Shown in pieces: positions 25,901-35,048 of a stretch of DNA of 64,000 nt (its first letter is position 1; each line of letters begins with the position of its first letter). Origin of the DNA: Pseudoalteromonas phenolica (GTDB taxonomy: Bacteria > Pseudomonadota > Gammaproteobacteria > Enterobacterales > Alteromonadaceae). The notes beneath the pieces were generated by a model. It saw only the letters and a list, made by a program, of their open reading frames with translations. It was not told the origin of the DNA and ran no database searches. A program made the position numbers and the translations under genes. The DNA lies in the NCBI RefSeq assembly GCF_005876835.1, contig NZ_PPSW01000014.1:124001-188000 (forward strand), given 5' to 3'.

Positions 25901-27445
25901 TTAAGCAGGCAAAATACTCTGTCCATGACTAAAGACATTAGTTGGGTCGTACTGACTTTTAACAGCCTGAAGTTTTAGATAATGCTCACCGTAGTAAGCT
26001 TGTTGCCAATCTGCAATTAAAGGGTCGATGTAATTTACATATGCACCACCTGTGCTCCAGGGTGCCATAACTTGCCTAAAGCCGTTTTGCTTAGCTTGTG
26101 CAGTATCTATCTGTGCGTTGCTGGCACTTGGGTGAAGTGGTAAATAATATTCGGCACTTACAATGGCTTTACGATGAGGATATGCGGTTTCATCCTCTCC
26201 TATTTCATCAATTTTGCCACCGAGCAAATTCATGATGATCATGCCGTTATGACCGTCGCTATTTTGCTGTTCAATTTCCGCTTTTAATGCTTTTACACCC
26301 GCTGGTGGAATGAGAGAGTTAAAAAAATCAGAGCTGGCGCCAAACGCACTGCGCTGCATCGTGCCACCTTCCATTTGTGTGCTTAAATGACAAGATGCAA
26401 CATTGCTCTCACAAGTGCCTAGCATCACACTGCGATAACTACTTGTGCTATGGGTATTCGAGCTCGGTGCAGCCCCTGTTTGCGCAATAAAGTTTTGCCA
26501 GAGAGTTTCCGCTTCTGCAGCAGGGTTTAAACAAAATGCCCGAACATTGACTCTCGGACCGCCAAACACCCAAGTTGGCAGGCACTGTGCCCACATTTCA
26601 TTTGGCCACTGCTCTGCCAAAGTTTGCCAAACCACAAATACATTTTCAAAATCATCAAAACTAAAATTCGCTTCAAATACGGTGATGTCTTTGGCTTCGT
26701 GAGCTTTGAATTTAAATTGCGTCACAATGCCAAAATTACCACCACCGCCACCTCTGAGTGCCCAAAATAGCTCGTTGTGGTTGCTTGCATCACAGCTAAT
26801 GATTTCTGCGTCGGCAGTGACTATCTCAACCGCTTGCAGCGTATCGCACGTCAGGCCATGTGCTCTATCAACTACGCCAAAACCTCCACCCATGGTTAAC
26901 CCCGCTATGCCCACACTTAAACAACTACCTGCAGGAATAGACACGCCCTGCTGTGTTAATTGATCATACACGTCTGTAAGTCTTGCGCCTGAGCCTATAG
27001 TGGCAATGTCACCTTGTAATGAAATGTCATTCAAATCTGCTACGTCTATTATCATACCTTCGGTTGTCGAATAACCACCATAGCTATGGCTGCCAGAGCG
27101 TGGGGCAATATGGAGCTCATGCTCTTTTGCAAAGCGGATCGCTGACTGAACGTCTTGTGCATTCACGCATTTCACCACGACTTGCGGATAAATATGGTCA
27201 AAACGTGTACTAAAGCTTAAACGTGCCAGCGAATACGGTTGCTCGTCCGTGGGGAGAATAACACGACCAGAAACATTTTCTTTCAGCGTTTGCCATTGCT
27301 CGTTTGTGAGTTTACTTAACACATCAGTATCTGGGCTGTTACCTATGAGTGGCGGTGTGACTTCTGGGGCAGAGCCTTCGCCTCCACCACAGGCAGTTAA
27401 AAATAGAGAAGCGGCTGAAAAGCTGAGAAACTGTCGACGGTCCAT
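25901..27445 (-). CDS. Tat-exported FAD-linked oxidase (berberine-bridge type, bicovalent flavin)
   Basis: ATG 27445 (after AGGGA at good spacing) gives a 514-residue protein beginning MDRRQFLSFSAASLFLTACGGG: a twin-arginine signal with a lipobox-like LTAC, so it is a probable Tat-exported lipoprotein. The FAD_binding_4 domain carries both flavin anchors: H120 in RSGSHSYGG and C175 in PAGSCLSVGIAGLTMGGGFG. The C-terminal BBE segment ends YDPTNVFSHGQSI. Such enzymes oxidise sugars, oligosaccharides or alkaloid-like substrates with O2, giving H2O2. Stand-alone gene; substrate unknown. Confidence 0.85.
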   Translation of the reverse strand: MDRRQFLSFSAASLFLTACGGGEGSAPEVTPPLIGNSPDTDVLSKLTNEQWQTLKENVSGRVILPTDEQPYSLARLSFSTRFDHIYPQVVVKCVNAQDVQSAIRFAKEHELHIAPRSGSHSYGGYSTTEGMIIDVADLNDISLQGDIATIGSGARLTDVYDQLTQQGVSIPAGSCLSVGIAGLTMGGGFGVVDRAHGLTCDTLQAVEIVTADAEIISCDASNHNELFWALRGGGGGNFGIVTQFKFKAHEAKDITVFEANFSFDDFENVFVVWQTLAEQWPNEMWAQCLPTWVFGGPRVNVRAFCLNPAAEAETLWQNFIAQTGAAPSSNTHSTSSYRSVMLGTCESNVASCHLSTQMEGGTMQRSAFGASSDFFNSLIPPAGVKALKAEIEQQNSDGHNGMIIMNLLGGKIDEIGEDETAYPHRKAIVSAEYYLPLHPSASNAQIDTAQAKQNGFRQVMAPWSTGGAYVNYIDPLIADWQQAYYGEHYLKLQAVKSQYDPTNVFSHGQSILPA

Positions 27446-27658
27446 AACGATCCCTTGCTGTGTTGATACTGTTGTTTTTATCACTTACTTAACAACTCAC
27501 ATTATGCTAAATCGCTGTGTTTAAATAGGGTAAAGGCGAGCTATTTTATTGATTATTAATAATTTTCATCATTTCTTAAAAACCAGTGTGGTAATTGAAT
27601 CGGCGCCCCGCACGCGCTAGACTGAACTATCAATTTTTGAAAGATCAATAACAACAAG

Positions 27659-28678
27659 ATGACCCATAAAATAATCGACCTACGCAGTGATACCGTCACC
27701 CAACCTTGTAAAGCCATGCGTGAGGCAATGGCCAATGCCCCTGTTGGCGATGACGTGTTTGGTGACGACCCAACAGTTAATACACTACAACAAAAAGCCG
27801 CGGAACTTACAGGCCATGAAGCGGCTTTATTTGCGCCAAGCGGTACGCAAAGTAACTTACTTGCGCTACTCGCCCACTGTCAGCGTGGTGACGAATATAT
27901 TGTTGGTCAAGACGCTCATACTTATAAATACGAAGGTGGTGGCGCAGCAGTATTAGGCAGCATTCAACCTCAGCCAATTGAATTTGCAACAAACGGGTCT
28001 ATTCCACTCGATATCGCGAAAAAGAAAATTAAACCTAATGACCACCACTTTGCACGCACTCGTTTGTTATCAATCGAGAACACGGTTGGCGGGCAAGCTC
28101 TGCCTATGTCTTACCTAGATGATGCGCGCACGTTTTGTAACGACACAGGACTTGGTTTGCACCTTGATGGTGCACGGGTATTCAACGCATCGGTGCATCA
28201 CAATATGCCTGTTTCAGCAATTACGTCGCAAATGGATTCGGTTTCTATCTGTTTATCAAAAGGTTTAGGCACGCCACTTGGCAGTATTTTATGTGGCCCG
28301 AAAAACTTTATTCATGAAGCTCACAAGTGGCGCAAAATGCTCGGTGGTGGCATGCGTCAAGCTGGTATTGTCGCAGCAGCCGGTATATTCGCTTTAGACA
28401 ACAACATCGAAAGATTGATTGAAGATCACCACAATGCTGAGTTTCTAACTACAGAGCTTAACGAAATAGATGAACTAACAGTCACAAAGCAATTCACCAA
28501 TATGTTGTTTGTTGAATATCAAGGCTCGCTTTCACCCTCAGAGCTTGCCGATAAGCTATTAGAAAAAGGCATCAAAATTTGTGCCGGTGAACAAATGCGA
28601 TTTGTGTTGCATAAAGATGTGAGCAAAACAGACTGTCAGCTTGTTGTAGAAGGGTTTAAGGCTATTTTTAGTGAGTGA
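27659..28678 (+). CDS. ltaE: Low-specificity L-threonine aldolase
   Basis: A 339-residue fold-type I PLP enzyme. The family opening [11 protein letters not shown] is followed by [37 protein letters not shown] and the PLP lysine K201 in [14 protein letters not shown]. It cleaves L-threonine/L-allo-threonine to glycine and acetaldehyde. Length and motif order are complete. It has no obvious partner gene: the upstream gene is divergent and the downstream region holds a decayed gene. Confidence 0.92.
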   Translation: MTHKIIDLRSDTVTQPCKAMREAMANAPVGDDVFGDDPTVNTLQQKAAELTGHEAALFAPSGTQSNLLALLAHCQRGDEYIVGQDAHTYKYEGGGAAVLGSIQPQPIEFATNGSIPLDIAKKKIKPNDHHFARTRLLSIENTVGGQALPMSYLDDARTFCNDTGLGLHLDGARVFNASVHHNMPVSAITSQMDSVSICLSKGLGTPLGSILCGPKNFIHEAHKWRKMLGGGMRQAGIVAAAGIFALDNNIERLIEDHHNAEFLTTELNEIDELTVTKQFTNMLFVEYQGSLSPSELADKLLEKGIKICAGEQMRFVLHKDVSKTDCQLVVEGFKAIFSE

Positions 28679-28794
28679 ATGATAGGTAATTAGACATAAG
28701 TTTTTAGCTATAGGCTTAGAATATCTTATCGTCAGATTTACTCAATAAGACTCATGTGAATCTGACTATTCATACATCACTACAAACTTGCTAG

Positions 28795-29530
28795 CTAATC
28801 ATTTTTATTTTCTGTTTGCTTATGTACATCATTAAATAACAGCATTTCTCTAAGCTTCAACTCTTTACTTTCATCGAATCCACACTTGTCGCATACATCC
28901 GAGTTTTTAGGGTTTACATAAGTGCCAAAAAGCATATCAAATATCGCAATAATTAGACCTATGTTTATTGTACTCATGATGCATACGATGCATTTGAGGT
29001 GTCTGTATGATGAAACCAAGCCATCTAGGAGCTCTAATGTTCGAGTGAAGAAAATAGCCCATCACACCCAAGTAAAGCGTAAACCATGCTGATGCAAGTG
29101 AATTAAAACCCAACAACACATAGCAAGTCATTGCACCTATTATTAAACTGCTAACAGCATCCAGTGGATGCAAATAATTAGAAGTTAAAACTTCTATTCT
29201 TTGTGGGCTATGATGCACTTGATGAAACAGCCGCCATAAGTATCGATTACTGTGCTTTAAACGGTGCCACCAATAGAACACAAAATTAAAAAAGACATAA
29301 CAAATTAACCCCTGCACTGGTGCAGACATATTTATTAAAGGGTCACTTACCTCAATAGATTGAAAGAAAGGCTCCCAAGTCAATGAGCCGAAGTAGAAGG
29401 TTAAAAGCGTTATTATGTTTAAAAGTACTGCGCGCCGATACCAGGCTTTAGATTTTACAAATGGTTTGTAGCTTATCAGCCTCTCTAGCACAAATAGAAA
29501 TAGTGCGATGACTGCAATATAGGTAGTCAT
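28795..29530 (-). pseudogene. Frameshifted sterol-desaturase/fatty-acid-hydroxylase family gene
   Basis: The first frame (29530 down to 28937) encodes 197 residues with helices and all three histidine clusters of the family: WHRLKH, HQVHH and HRMHH, then RSNYCDI and a stop. The expected continuation appears in another frame downstream: IFDMLFGTYVNP, then a C-x-x-C tail (CDKCGF) ending at 28795. Relatives read NYxD...WDMLFGTF/Y-NP without interruption. The break is near 28940-28946, at an ATATTT run. The gene would make a di-iron membrane hydroxylase/desaturase, now split. A sequencing error is possible. Confidence 0.75.
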
Positions 29531-29557
29531 TCTAATCCTTGAAAAACTTATTACTTA

Positions 29558-29815
29558 TTAGCCACAAATAATTATTTCTTCGCCTAAGTGATATATGTTA
29601 TTTACTGCAACATAAACGCCTGATACCACTCCGGTAATTGGAAGTAGGATTATCCCGCTAATTGAATAGTAGGTATTGGACTCTTTTGCTAGATCAATTA
29701 CCTTTAAAGTTTTTTTATCACTCGATATCTCACATTTATTCACATGGTTGTCATCTTTAATAGGCACAACAACACAGCTAGATAAAAGTAATAAAAAAGG
29801 CATTAAATACTTCAT
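29558..29815 (-). CDS. Small putative lipoprotein
   Basis: ATG 29815 is preferred (AAGGAT seven bases ahead), giving 85 residues beginning MKYLMPFLLLLSSCVVVP with lipobox LLSSC at position 14. The mature part has a charged stretch and a hydrophobic segment (SISGIILLPITGVVSGVYVAV) that could sit in the membrane. No family recognised. It lies 27 bases upstream of the broken desaturase gene on the same strand and may have been its operon partner. Confidence 0.55.
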   Translation of the reverse strand: MKYLMPFLLLLSSCVVVPIKDDNHVNKCEISSDKKTLKVIDLAKESNTYYSISGIILLPITGVVSGVYVAVNNIYHLGEEIIICG

Positions 29816-29951
29816 GAGGTTCATCCTTGTCTTCAATCAAACCATAACTTATCTGCAGACAAGCGCTTCGTCAAATTAGTACCACGAAGCACTATAAACA
29901 TGCTTTAAACCTAAAATAGTTGAGGGAGAAGAGTTATGAAAATAATCTTCA

Positions 29952-30401
29952 TTATTTCAAAAACAGCACCCGCTTTATCAAACCATCTTCAACTTCATAG
30001 GTGGCAATCGCTTTAAAATTATTTTCGTGCTCTTTACCTTGATACATAAACTTTGCAGTTACTTCTTCTGTATCGACAACAAAGCGGCCTTGAATTTCGC
30101 GGTGTGTAATTGCAGCATTTAAATAACTGACTCTGCTGAACATCAGCTCATATTCTTCTTTCAGTTTATCAATACCTTTGTATTTAAGACCTTCTGGAAA
30201 ATAGTGAATTTCGACGTCTTTATGGTAAGTTGCTAAAAACGCCTCAATATCGCGATTGTTATAGGCTTTGAGCTGAATATCGACAATGTCTGTGACATTC
30301 TTTACTGTTTCTGAAGAAGTTGAAGCTGCAAAAGATGATGTAGAAAGCGTTGAGCTCCCAAACAGTATGGCGGCAGATAATAAAGTGCAAACTAATTTCA
30401 T
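29952..30401 (-). CDS. Exported SnoaL/NTF2-like protein
   Basis: A 149-residue protein with a signal peptide (1-25, ends SFA-AS) and an NTF2-like cone fold pattern: IVDIQLKAYNNRDIEAFLATYHKDVEIHYFPEG, YKGIDKLKEEYELMF, then VTAKFMYQG and FKAIATYEVEDGLIKRVLFLK. The family covers isomerases, hydrolases and binding proteins, so no reaction can be assigned. It stands alone between unrelated genes. Confidence 0.7.
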   Translation of the reverse strand: MKLVCTLLSAAILFGSSTLSTSSFAASTSSETVKNVTDIVDIQLKAYNNRDIEAFLATYHKDVEIHYFPEGLKYKGIDKLKEEYELMFSRVSYLNAAITHREIQGRFVVDTEEVTAKFMYQGKEHENNFKAIATYEVEDGLIKRVLFLK

Positions 30402-30626
30402 AACCTTATATTTCCTTTAAAGTTTTTATTGTTTATTTATACTAACATGACAAGCAAACTGAGTAGACTTTATTTTAAATCCTAAAACCCTCCCATGCAC
30501 TCACGTTCATGAACCTATACCCATAAATTAAAGCAATGACATTTGTCATGCAACGTCGTGACAAACCTCACTGATAAACACCCTACCTTCTAGCCATACT
30601 TACTCCATCAACAGACGGAGATTGCC

Positions 30627-31208
30627 ATGAACACCATTAACCTAGAAACACATTTACAAAACTATAAAAACCGCCGCTTTTTGGCTGTACCACTGGCCGG
30701 CATGATTGTGTGGAGCTTGCTGATTTTTACCGGTATGACTTTGTCGTTACACATGCAAACTTGGGCGATTTATATTGGTACAGGTTCAATTGTATATTTG
30801 GGTTTAGGTCTCGCAAAGTTAACCGGTGAAGACGTACAGTTTAAAAAAGGCGCTGAGCGTAACCCATTCGATACCATCTTTTTAGCCGCGGTTGCGATGA
30901 CATTTTTGACCTTTTCAATCAGTATTACCTTTGCAATGCAAAATCCTTACGCCCTGCCATTTGCGATTGCTGTACAGTCGGGTTTAATGTGGTTAGTACA
31001 TGGTGCAATTTGTAAGATTAAGGTCTGTGTGGCGCACGCAGTTGTTAGAACCGTTTTATGCACCGCCGCCTTCATCATCAGCCCAGAGAATAGCTTTGTA
31101 CTTCAACCTATTATTGTGGTGTTGTGTTACTTATTTACCATCTTGGTCCTTGAAAAGAGATGGGCTAGCTTACAAATGCAAAAAGCATTAAACCCGCAAG
31201 CGGCTTAA
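30627..31208 (+). CDS. Six-helix membrane protein of unknown function
   Basis: A 193-residue protein with about six hydrophobic segments (near 20-40, 45-65, 83-103, 108-127, 135-150, 158-175) and a short charged loop around residues 65-80. ATG 30627 is preceded by a good GGAG. It may belong to the DUF7010 group of small bacterial membrane proteins, but I am not certain. Monocistronic, with a very strong terminator downstream. Confidence 0.6.
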   Translation: MNTINLETHLQNYKNRRFLAVPLAGMIVWSLLIFTGMTLSLHMQTWAIYIGTGSIVYLGLGLAKLTGEDVQFKKGAERNPFDTIFLAAVAMTFLTFSISITFAMQNPYALPFAIAVQSGLMWLVHGAICKIKVCVAHAVVRTVLCTAAFIISPENSFVLQPIIVVLCYLFTILVLEKRWASLQMQKALNPQAA

Positions 31209-31251
31209 CTAACAACTCTTCGATTAATGCTTTTTAAACAAAAAGCCTCCC

Positions 31252-31288
31252 AACAAACAAGCGCAGCGTAATGCTGCGCTTGTTTGTT
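31252..31288. terminator. Strong bidirectional terminator, 16-bp stem
   Basis: AACAAACAAGCGCAGC (31252-31267), loop GTAAT, then the perfect complement to 31288. It sits between the convergent membrane-protein and flavin-reductase genes, 43 bases from each. Confidence 0.9.
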
Positions 31289-31330
31289 CTTATAACGAAT
31301 CCAATCGGTGTTATTTAAATTGAACTTTCA

Positions 31331-31945
31331 TTATTTAGGTCTTGCCATCGCAAAAGGCGCTGTAATACCTGAATATTCCCCACCGCCTAAACGCGCCAGC
31401 GGTGCAACTTTATCGGCATGAATTTTTAAACGTTGTTTGGCATCTAGCTCAATCACTTCATCGTTCACATATAAGGTTTTTACCTTCACAAACACTAGCG
31501 ACTGCGGCGCTTCGCCCATCTGTTGCACCTCATATAACTCACAACCATAAGCGATGTGACAATTTTTAATACGAGGCAGGTCAAAACCTGAGAACTCCAC
31601 CAGCTCAATGTCGTTGGCGGTGACTTCAGACTCGCCATGCTCAAGTGTTGCAGCCGTGGCGGTGACTAAATCAGCGTCTAGCTCAGAGGCAATGTGAATA
31701 ACGCAATGTTTGGTATTTATTACGTTTTTAACAGTGTCTTTAATCTCGCCTGTTGGTTTTTTACCAGCCGAAAACATCATCAGAGGCGGCGCACTCGACA
31801 CCGCGGTGAAATAAGAAAATGGCGCAAGATTATAGCTTTGCTCGCCCGAGTCGGTTAACACCCAAGCAATAGGACGCGGGATAATAGTTTGCGTCATTAA
31901 GTGATAGATTTGATTGCCAGAAAAGTCAGAGAAATTCAGTTCCAT
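31331..31945 (-). CDS. Flavin reductase-like FMN-binding protein
   Basis: A 204-residue protein of the flavin_reduct family: TIIPRPIAWVLTDSGEQSYNLAPFSYFTAVSSAPPLMMFS is the typical FMN-binding opening, followed by KDTVKNVINTKHCVIHIAS. It supplies reduced flavin or acts as a flavoprotein reductase in the cytoplasm. Neighbours give no partner monooxygenase. Complete in length for the family. Confidence 0.82.
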   Translation of the reverse strand: MELNFSDFSGNQIYHLMTQTIIPRPIAWVLTDSGEQSYNLAPFSYFTAVSSAPPLMMFSAGKKPTGEIKDTVKNVINTKHCVIHIASELDADLVTATAATLEHGESEVTANDIELVEFSGFDLPRIKNCHIAYGCELYEVQQMGEAPQSLVFVKVKTLYVNDEVIELDAKQRLKIHADKVAPLARLGGGEYSGITAPFAMARPK

Positions 31946-32252
31946 TTGTCTTTACCACTTCGAAAAATAAGGCCAACATGATTGCATAAACCATGCGGTA
32001 AAAAAACCTGTAGGTGCAGATAATAATCTCAACTATTACCTAAGGAGTATCAATACCAATCCTCGTAATTAAGTGGCCTATTTTGAGGCAAGAAAAACTT
32101 TCAATAACAAGGCAATAATTTTGCTATTTAGTTATTCTAAATGAGAAATTTTTAACGCGGTTAGTGGCAGTTTTAATTCCTAAAATGATTAAGTATTATT
32201 GAGGGTTGGTATAAGTTAAAATTATCGCAATTTAAACTAAGTACCGCCTTTA
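31946..32252. other. 307-bp divergent intergenic region holding a foldback repeat
   Basis: The gap between the flavin-reductase gene and the HDAC-like gene. Just over half of it (32053-32212) is the second foldback repeat. An orphan AAGGAG (32043-32048) lies against the left edge of the repeat but is too far from ATG 32253 to serve it. Confidence 0.5.
32053..32212. repeat. 160-bp foldback repeat (MITE-like), copy 2
   Basis: Begins ATACCAATCCT and ends AGGGTTGGTAT, about 80% identical by eye to 5717-5879 along the whole length and in the same orientation. Conserved inner blocks include TATTTTGAGGCAAG, AGAAATTTTTAACG and AAGTATTATTGAGG. As with copy 1, a plus-strand gene starts within 45 bases of its right end. 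Confidence 0.85.
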
Positions 32253-33176
32253 ATGCTCTCAAATCACAGCCCGCTCAACACCCGTTTACCGCTTGTTTAT
32301 CATCCAAATTACTCGTTTAGTTTTGATCCTAAACACCGCTTTGTGATGAGTAAATTCGCTAATTTATATAATGAAGTAAAAAGCATGGGCTTAATTGGTG
32401 GCAACCTAGTTCAACCAGAACTTGGCTCGCCTTCGCCACTCGAGCTGGTGCATTGCGAAGACTATATTTGGGATCTATGGCGTAACCAACTCGATGACAA
32501 AACCATGCGTCGGATTGGCTTACCTTGGTCAGAGCAATTAATGGCGCGTACTTTTACCGCACCGCTTGGTACATTAAAAACCGCAGAGTTAGCCCTTAAA
32601 CATGGGGTTGCCTGTCATCTTGCCGGTGGCACCCATCACGCCCATTATGATTTTGGCTCAGGCTATTGCATGGTGAATGACCTTGCGTATACATCGACAA
32701 CGCTTATTCAGCAAGGCAAGGTGAATAATGTACTGGTTTTTGATTTAGACGTGCACCAAGGCGATGGCACCGCCGCCATGTTAAAACACAACCCGTATGT
32801 GTTTACCTGCTCTATTCATTGCGAGAAGAACTTTCCGTTTAGAAAACACGACAGTGATTTAGATATCGGTCTTGAAAATCATTTAGAAGACGCTGCATAT
32901 TTAAATATTGTACAAGAAACCTTAACGGGCTTAATTGAAGATCTAAACCCCGATTTGGTGCTATACGATGCAGGCGTTGATGTATGGGAGCAAGATACCC
33001 TAGGTAAGCTCAATATTTCATGGCAAGGATTAGAAAAGCGTGATGCGTTAGTGCTTAAAACCTGCCAAAGCAAAGGCGTGCCAGTGGCTACTGTGATCGG
33101 CGGCGGTTACGATAAAGATCATTTACGATTGGCTAAACGTCATGCGATTGTGGTGAAACAAGCCGCGTTGTTATAG
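32253..33176 (+). CDS. Histone-deacetylase-like amidohydrolase
   Basis: A 307-residue HDAC-superfamily protein. Zinc/catalytic blocks: GGTHHAHYDFG (general-base His pair), DLDVHQGDGTA (zinc Asp and His) and LYDAGVDVW (second zinc Asp). The short length and wording fit the bacterial class IV-like branch. It should deacetylate acetyl-lysine-like or acetyl-polyamine substrates. ATG 32253 lacks a strong ribosome-binding site. Monocistronic, followed by a repeat-rich gap. Confidence 0.88.
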   Translation: MLSNHSPLNTRLPLVYHPNYSFSFDPKHRFVMSKFANLYNEVKSMGLIGGNLVQPELGSPSPLELVHCEDYIWDLWRNQLDDKTMRRIGLPWSEQLMARTFTAPLGTLKTAELALKHGVACHLAGGTHHAHYDFGSGYCMVNDLAYTSTTLIQQGKVNNVLVFDLDVHQGDGTAAMLKHNPYVFTCSIHCEKNFPFRKHDSDLDIGLENHLEDAAYLNIVQETLTGLIEDLNPDLVLYDAGVDVWEQDTLGKLNISWQGLEKRDALVLKTCQSKGVPVATVIGGGYDKDHLRLAKRHAIVVKQAALL

Positions 33177-33703
33177 TAAGGTTGTTTAGAAGATTTAGAT
33201 GTGTTGAATAAACCAACGCCAACAAAGCTTGTTCTAAGCTGTAGGCGCGATTTAGATAACTCAATTTTCACCTTATAAATGCAAAATGCATTGGGTAAAC
33301 CAACGCCTTCAAGACTTGCTCTGAGTTGTAGCGCAGCATGGTTTGGGTAACGCAACATTCACCTTATAAATTCAAAAAGCGTGGGTAACCCAACGCCTAC
33401 AGGCTTACTTTGAGCTGTAGGCGCGGGTTTACCCCGCGCACCACTCTTTATATCAGTCAAACATTTGCTTTAATAAACTCAAAATTATCGGATAAACCAA
33501 AACCAAGAGGCTTATTTAAAACTTTATAAATTTACCCAACCTTAAAGTATCTCAGTGATGTTCTGTGCACAGAACTCTACATGTTTTACTGAATTGCTAT
33601 TAGTGCAAATACACTACCTACCACTTTTAACGTGTGTTAAAACTCTCCATCAGTTATTGTGTTTATTGACTATAATGGAATAAATTAACTTCAAGTGGTG
33701 TTT
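33177..33703. other. 527-bp intergenic region
   Basis: Contains the tandem repeat array (33207-33439). The remaining AT-rich 260 bases must include the promoter of the periplasmic binding protein gene. The palindrome TTCTGTGCACAGAA (33558-33571) is a possible operator. No gene was recognised. Confidence 0.5.
33207..33439. repeat. Three ~87-90-bp imperfect tandem repeats ending in a REP-like palindrome
   Basis: Units start near 33207, 33294 and 33384. Each opens with (A/G)(A/G)TAA(A/C)CCAACGCC and carries a TGAGCTGTAG-like core; the first two also end with TTCACCTTATAAAT-like sequence. The last unit runs into GCGCGGG-TTTAC-CCCGCGC (33421-33439), a 7-bp GC stem like REP/BIME elements. There is no coding capacity. 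It lies immediately after the HDAC-like gene. Confidence 0.8.
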
Positions 33704-34564
33704 ATGAAGTACTTACTCTCGCTGTTTATTTTATTGTTGATATCATTTAGCGCTGATGCTGATAAGGTCACATTGTTAAGTGATGATGCAAACGATCTCG
33801 AGCTATTTTATAAAGATGGTCGCAATGATATTGCCAGTGACTCTTACCGCTTGTTATTTGAAAACATAGAAAACGTTAATTTTGAGCTAAAAATCGCCCC
33901 CACTGCCCGTATTGATGCGCTTCTTAAGCAAGACAAAACCATTTGTGCAGTAAACCGCATAAAAACCGAAGAGCGCCAACTCTATAACCTCTATTCATAT
34001 CCTGTGCACTTGTATCCCAGTCATCGACTTTACTATTTTAAAGACCGCACACCTTTACTAGACAATATGTTAACCGAAAATGGCGAGTTGATTAGTTTGA
34101 ATAAATTGTTTAATCACTACTCGATGGCAAGCCTTGCCATCGAAACAGGCAGGTCATATGGAAAAGGGCTAGATAAGCAAATACAACTGTTAAAAAATGA
34201 AAACTTACTCGCCCGTGCAGGCAGTGATGCATACGATGCCATGATCAAACTGTTTGCCCGACATCGCGTTGATTTCTTAATTTCATACCCCACTATTTTT
34301 AAACAATATTACGCTGAAGATGACACTGATATTGCTTCGGTGACTGTTAACAATCATCCCAAATTTATTGCTGGGCATATTGCCTGCAGTAGCACGCCAA
34401 GATCTAAAAAAATAATAACTGAAATTAACAAGACCCTACTCAGGCTTTATCCCACAGAGCCTTATTTATCGATGCACTTACATCATGTGCCAAATACCGA
34501 GCAAAGCTTGTTAACTCGCAGGATCAGCGACTTGTTTTTGAAATATAAACTACTCAGTGATTAA
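33704..34564 (+). CDS. Periplasmic substrate-binding-like protein
   Basis: ATG 33704 gives 286 residues with a signal peptide (MKYLLSLFILLLISFSADA-DK). The pattern (NVNFELKIAPTARIDALLKQDKTICAVNRIKTEERQ, then a hinge and SDAYDAMIKLFARHRVDFLISYP) resembles the SBP_bac_3-like single-gene family found across Alteromonadales and Vibrionales. No transporter genes adjoin it, so it may be a sensor or orphan binder. Two GTG codons at 33695 and 33698 are alternative starts without better ribosome sites. Confidence 0.65.
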   Translation: MKYLLSLFILLLISFSADADKVTLLSDDANDLELFYKDGRNDIASDSYRLLFENIENVNFELKIAPTARIDALLKQDKTICAVNRIKTEERQLYNLYSYPVHLYPSHRLYYFKDRTPLLDNMLTENGELISLNKLFNHYSMASLAIETGRSYGKGLDKQIQLLKNENLLARAGSDAYDAMIKLFARHRVDFLISYPTIFKQYYAEDDTDIASVTVNNHPKFIAGHIACSSTPRSKKIITEINKTLLRLYPTEPYLSMHLHHVPNTEQSLLTRRISDLFLKYKLLSD

Positions 34565-34579
34565 GTTTTTTGATAAGTG

Positions 34580-34948
34580 TTATATGACGTTATAAACATA
34601 TTGATTATTAAAAGCTAAAGCCGCCGATAAAGACAAAGTGACTATTGCAGGCAGGGCATCTTTTAGTGTGTCAAAACGTAGGTGAAAGAAAATTGCACCT
34701 ATTGATGTAAATAGAATGCCAATTGCACCTAACGCATTGAGTAAGCTGTTGTCTATTAATACTGATAACAGCAAATTCAACGCTGATACGCTTTCTATCA
34801 ACCCAATTAAGAACATATGGGTACGACTCAAGCCATAGTTTTTGAAAAAACCTAACTGGATCTGAAAAACCTTCTTTTGCCACCCCGTTAATTTGATTGA
34901 ACTTGCAAATGAAAAGAACGCGAATAACACCAATGAAATAATCTTCAT
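34580..34948 (-). CDS. DoxX-like membrane protein
   Basis: A 122-residue protein with four hydrophobic helices (1-18, 46-66, 70-90, 98-115) and the charged K-L-T-G-W...F-K-N-Y-G-L motif of DoxX_2-type proteins. The family is linked to quinone/thiosulfate redox and stress, but many members are uncharacterised. It is divergent from a LysR gene across 100 bases with a palindromic site, so it is probably the LysR target. Confidence 0.7.
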   Translation of the reverse strand: MKIISLVLFAFFSFASSIKLTGWQKKVFQIQLGFFKNYGLSRTHMFLIGLIESVSALNLLLSVLIDNSLLNALGAIGILFTSIGAIFFHLRFDTLKDALPAIVTLSLSAALAFNNQYVYNVI

Positions 34949-34983
34949 GTTTAAACTCCGTATTTGAGAATGGTGCTATTTAA

Positions 34984-35045
34984 GCATTCCTAAAATTTGC
35001 AATAAATGCTATTAATTACATAATTGGTATTCCAAATAGGAATGC
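34984..35045. promoter_or_regulatory. Candidate LysR operator region
   Basis: GCATTCCT (34984-34991) is repeated inverted as AGGAATGC (35038-35045). The right-hand part also forms ATTCC-AAATA-GGAAT, a T-N11-A style palindrome lying 4 bases before the LysR ATG. This suggests control of both divergent genes and autorepression. Confidence 0.55.
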
Positions 35046-35048
35046 ATA

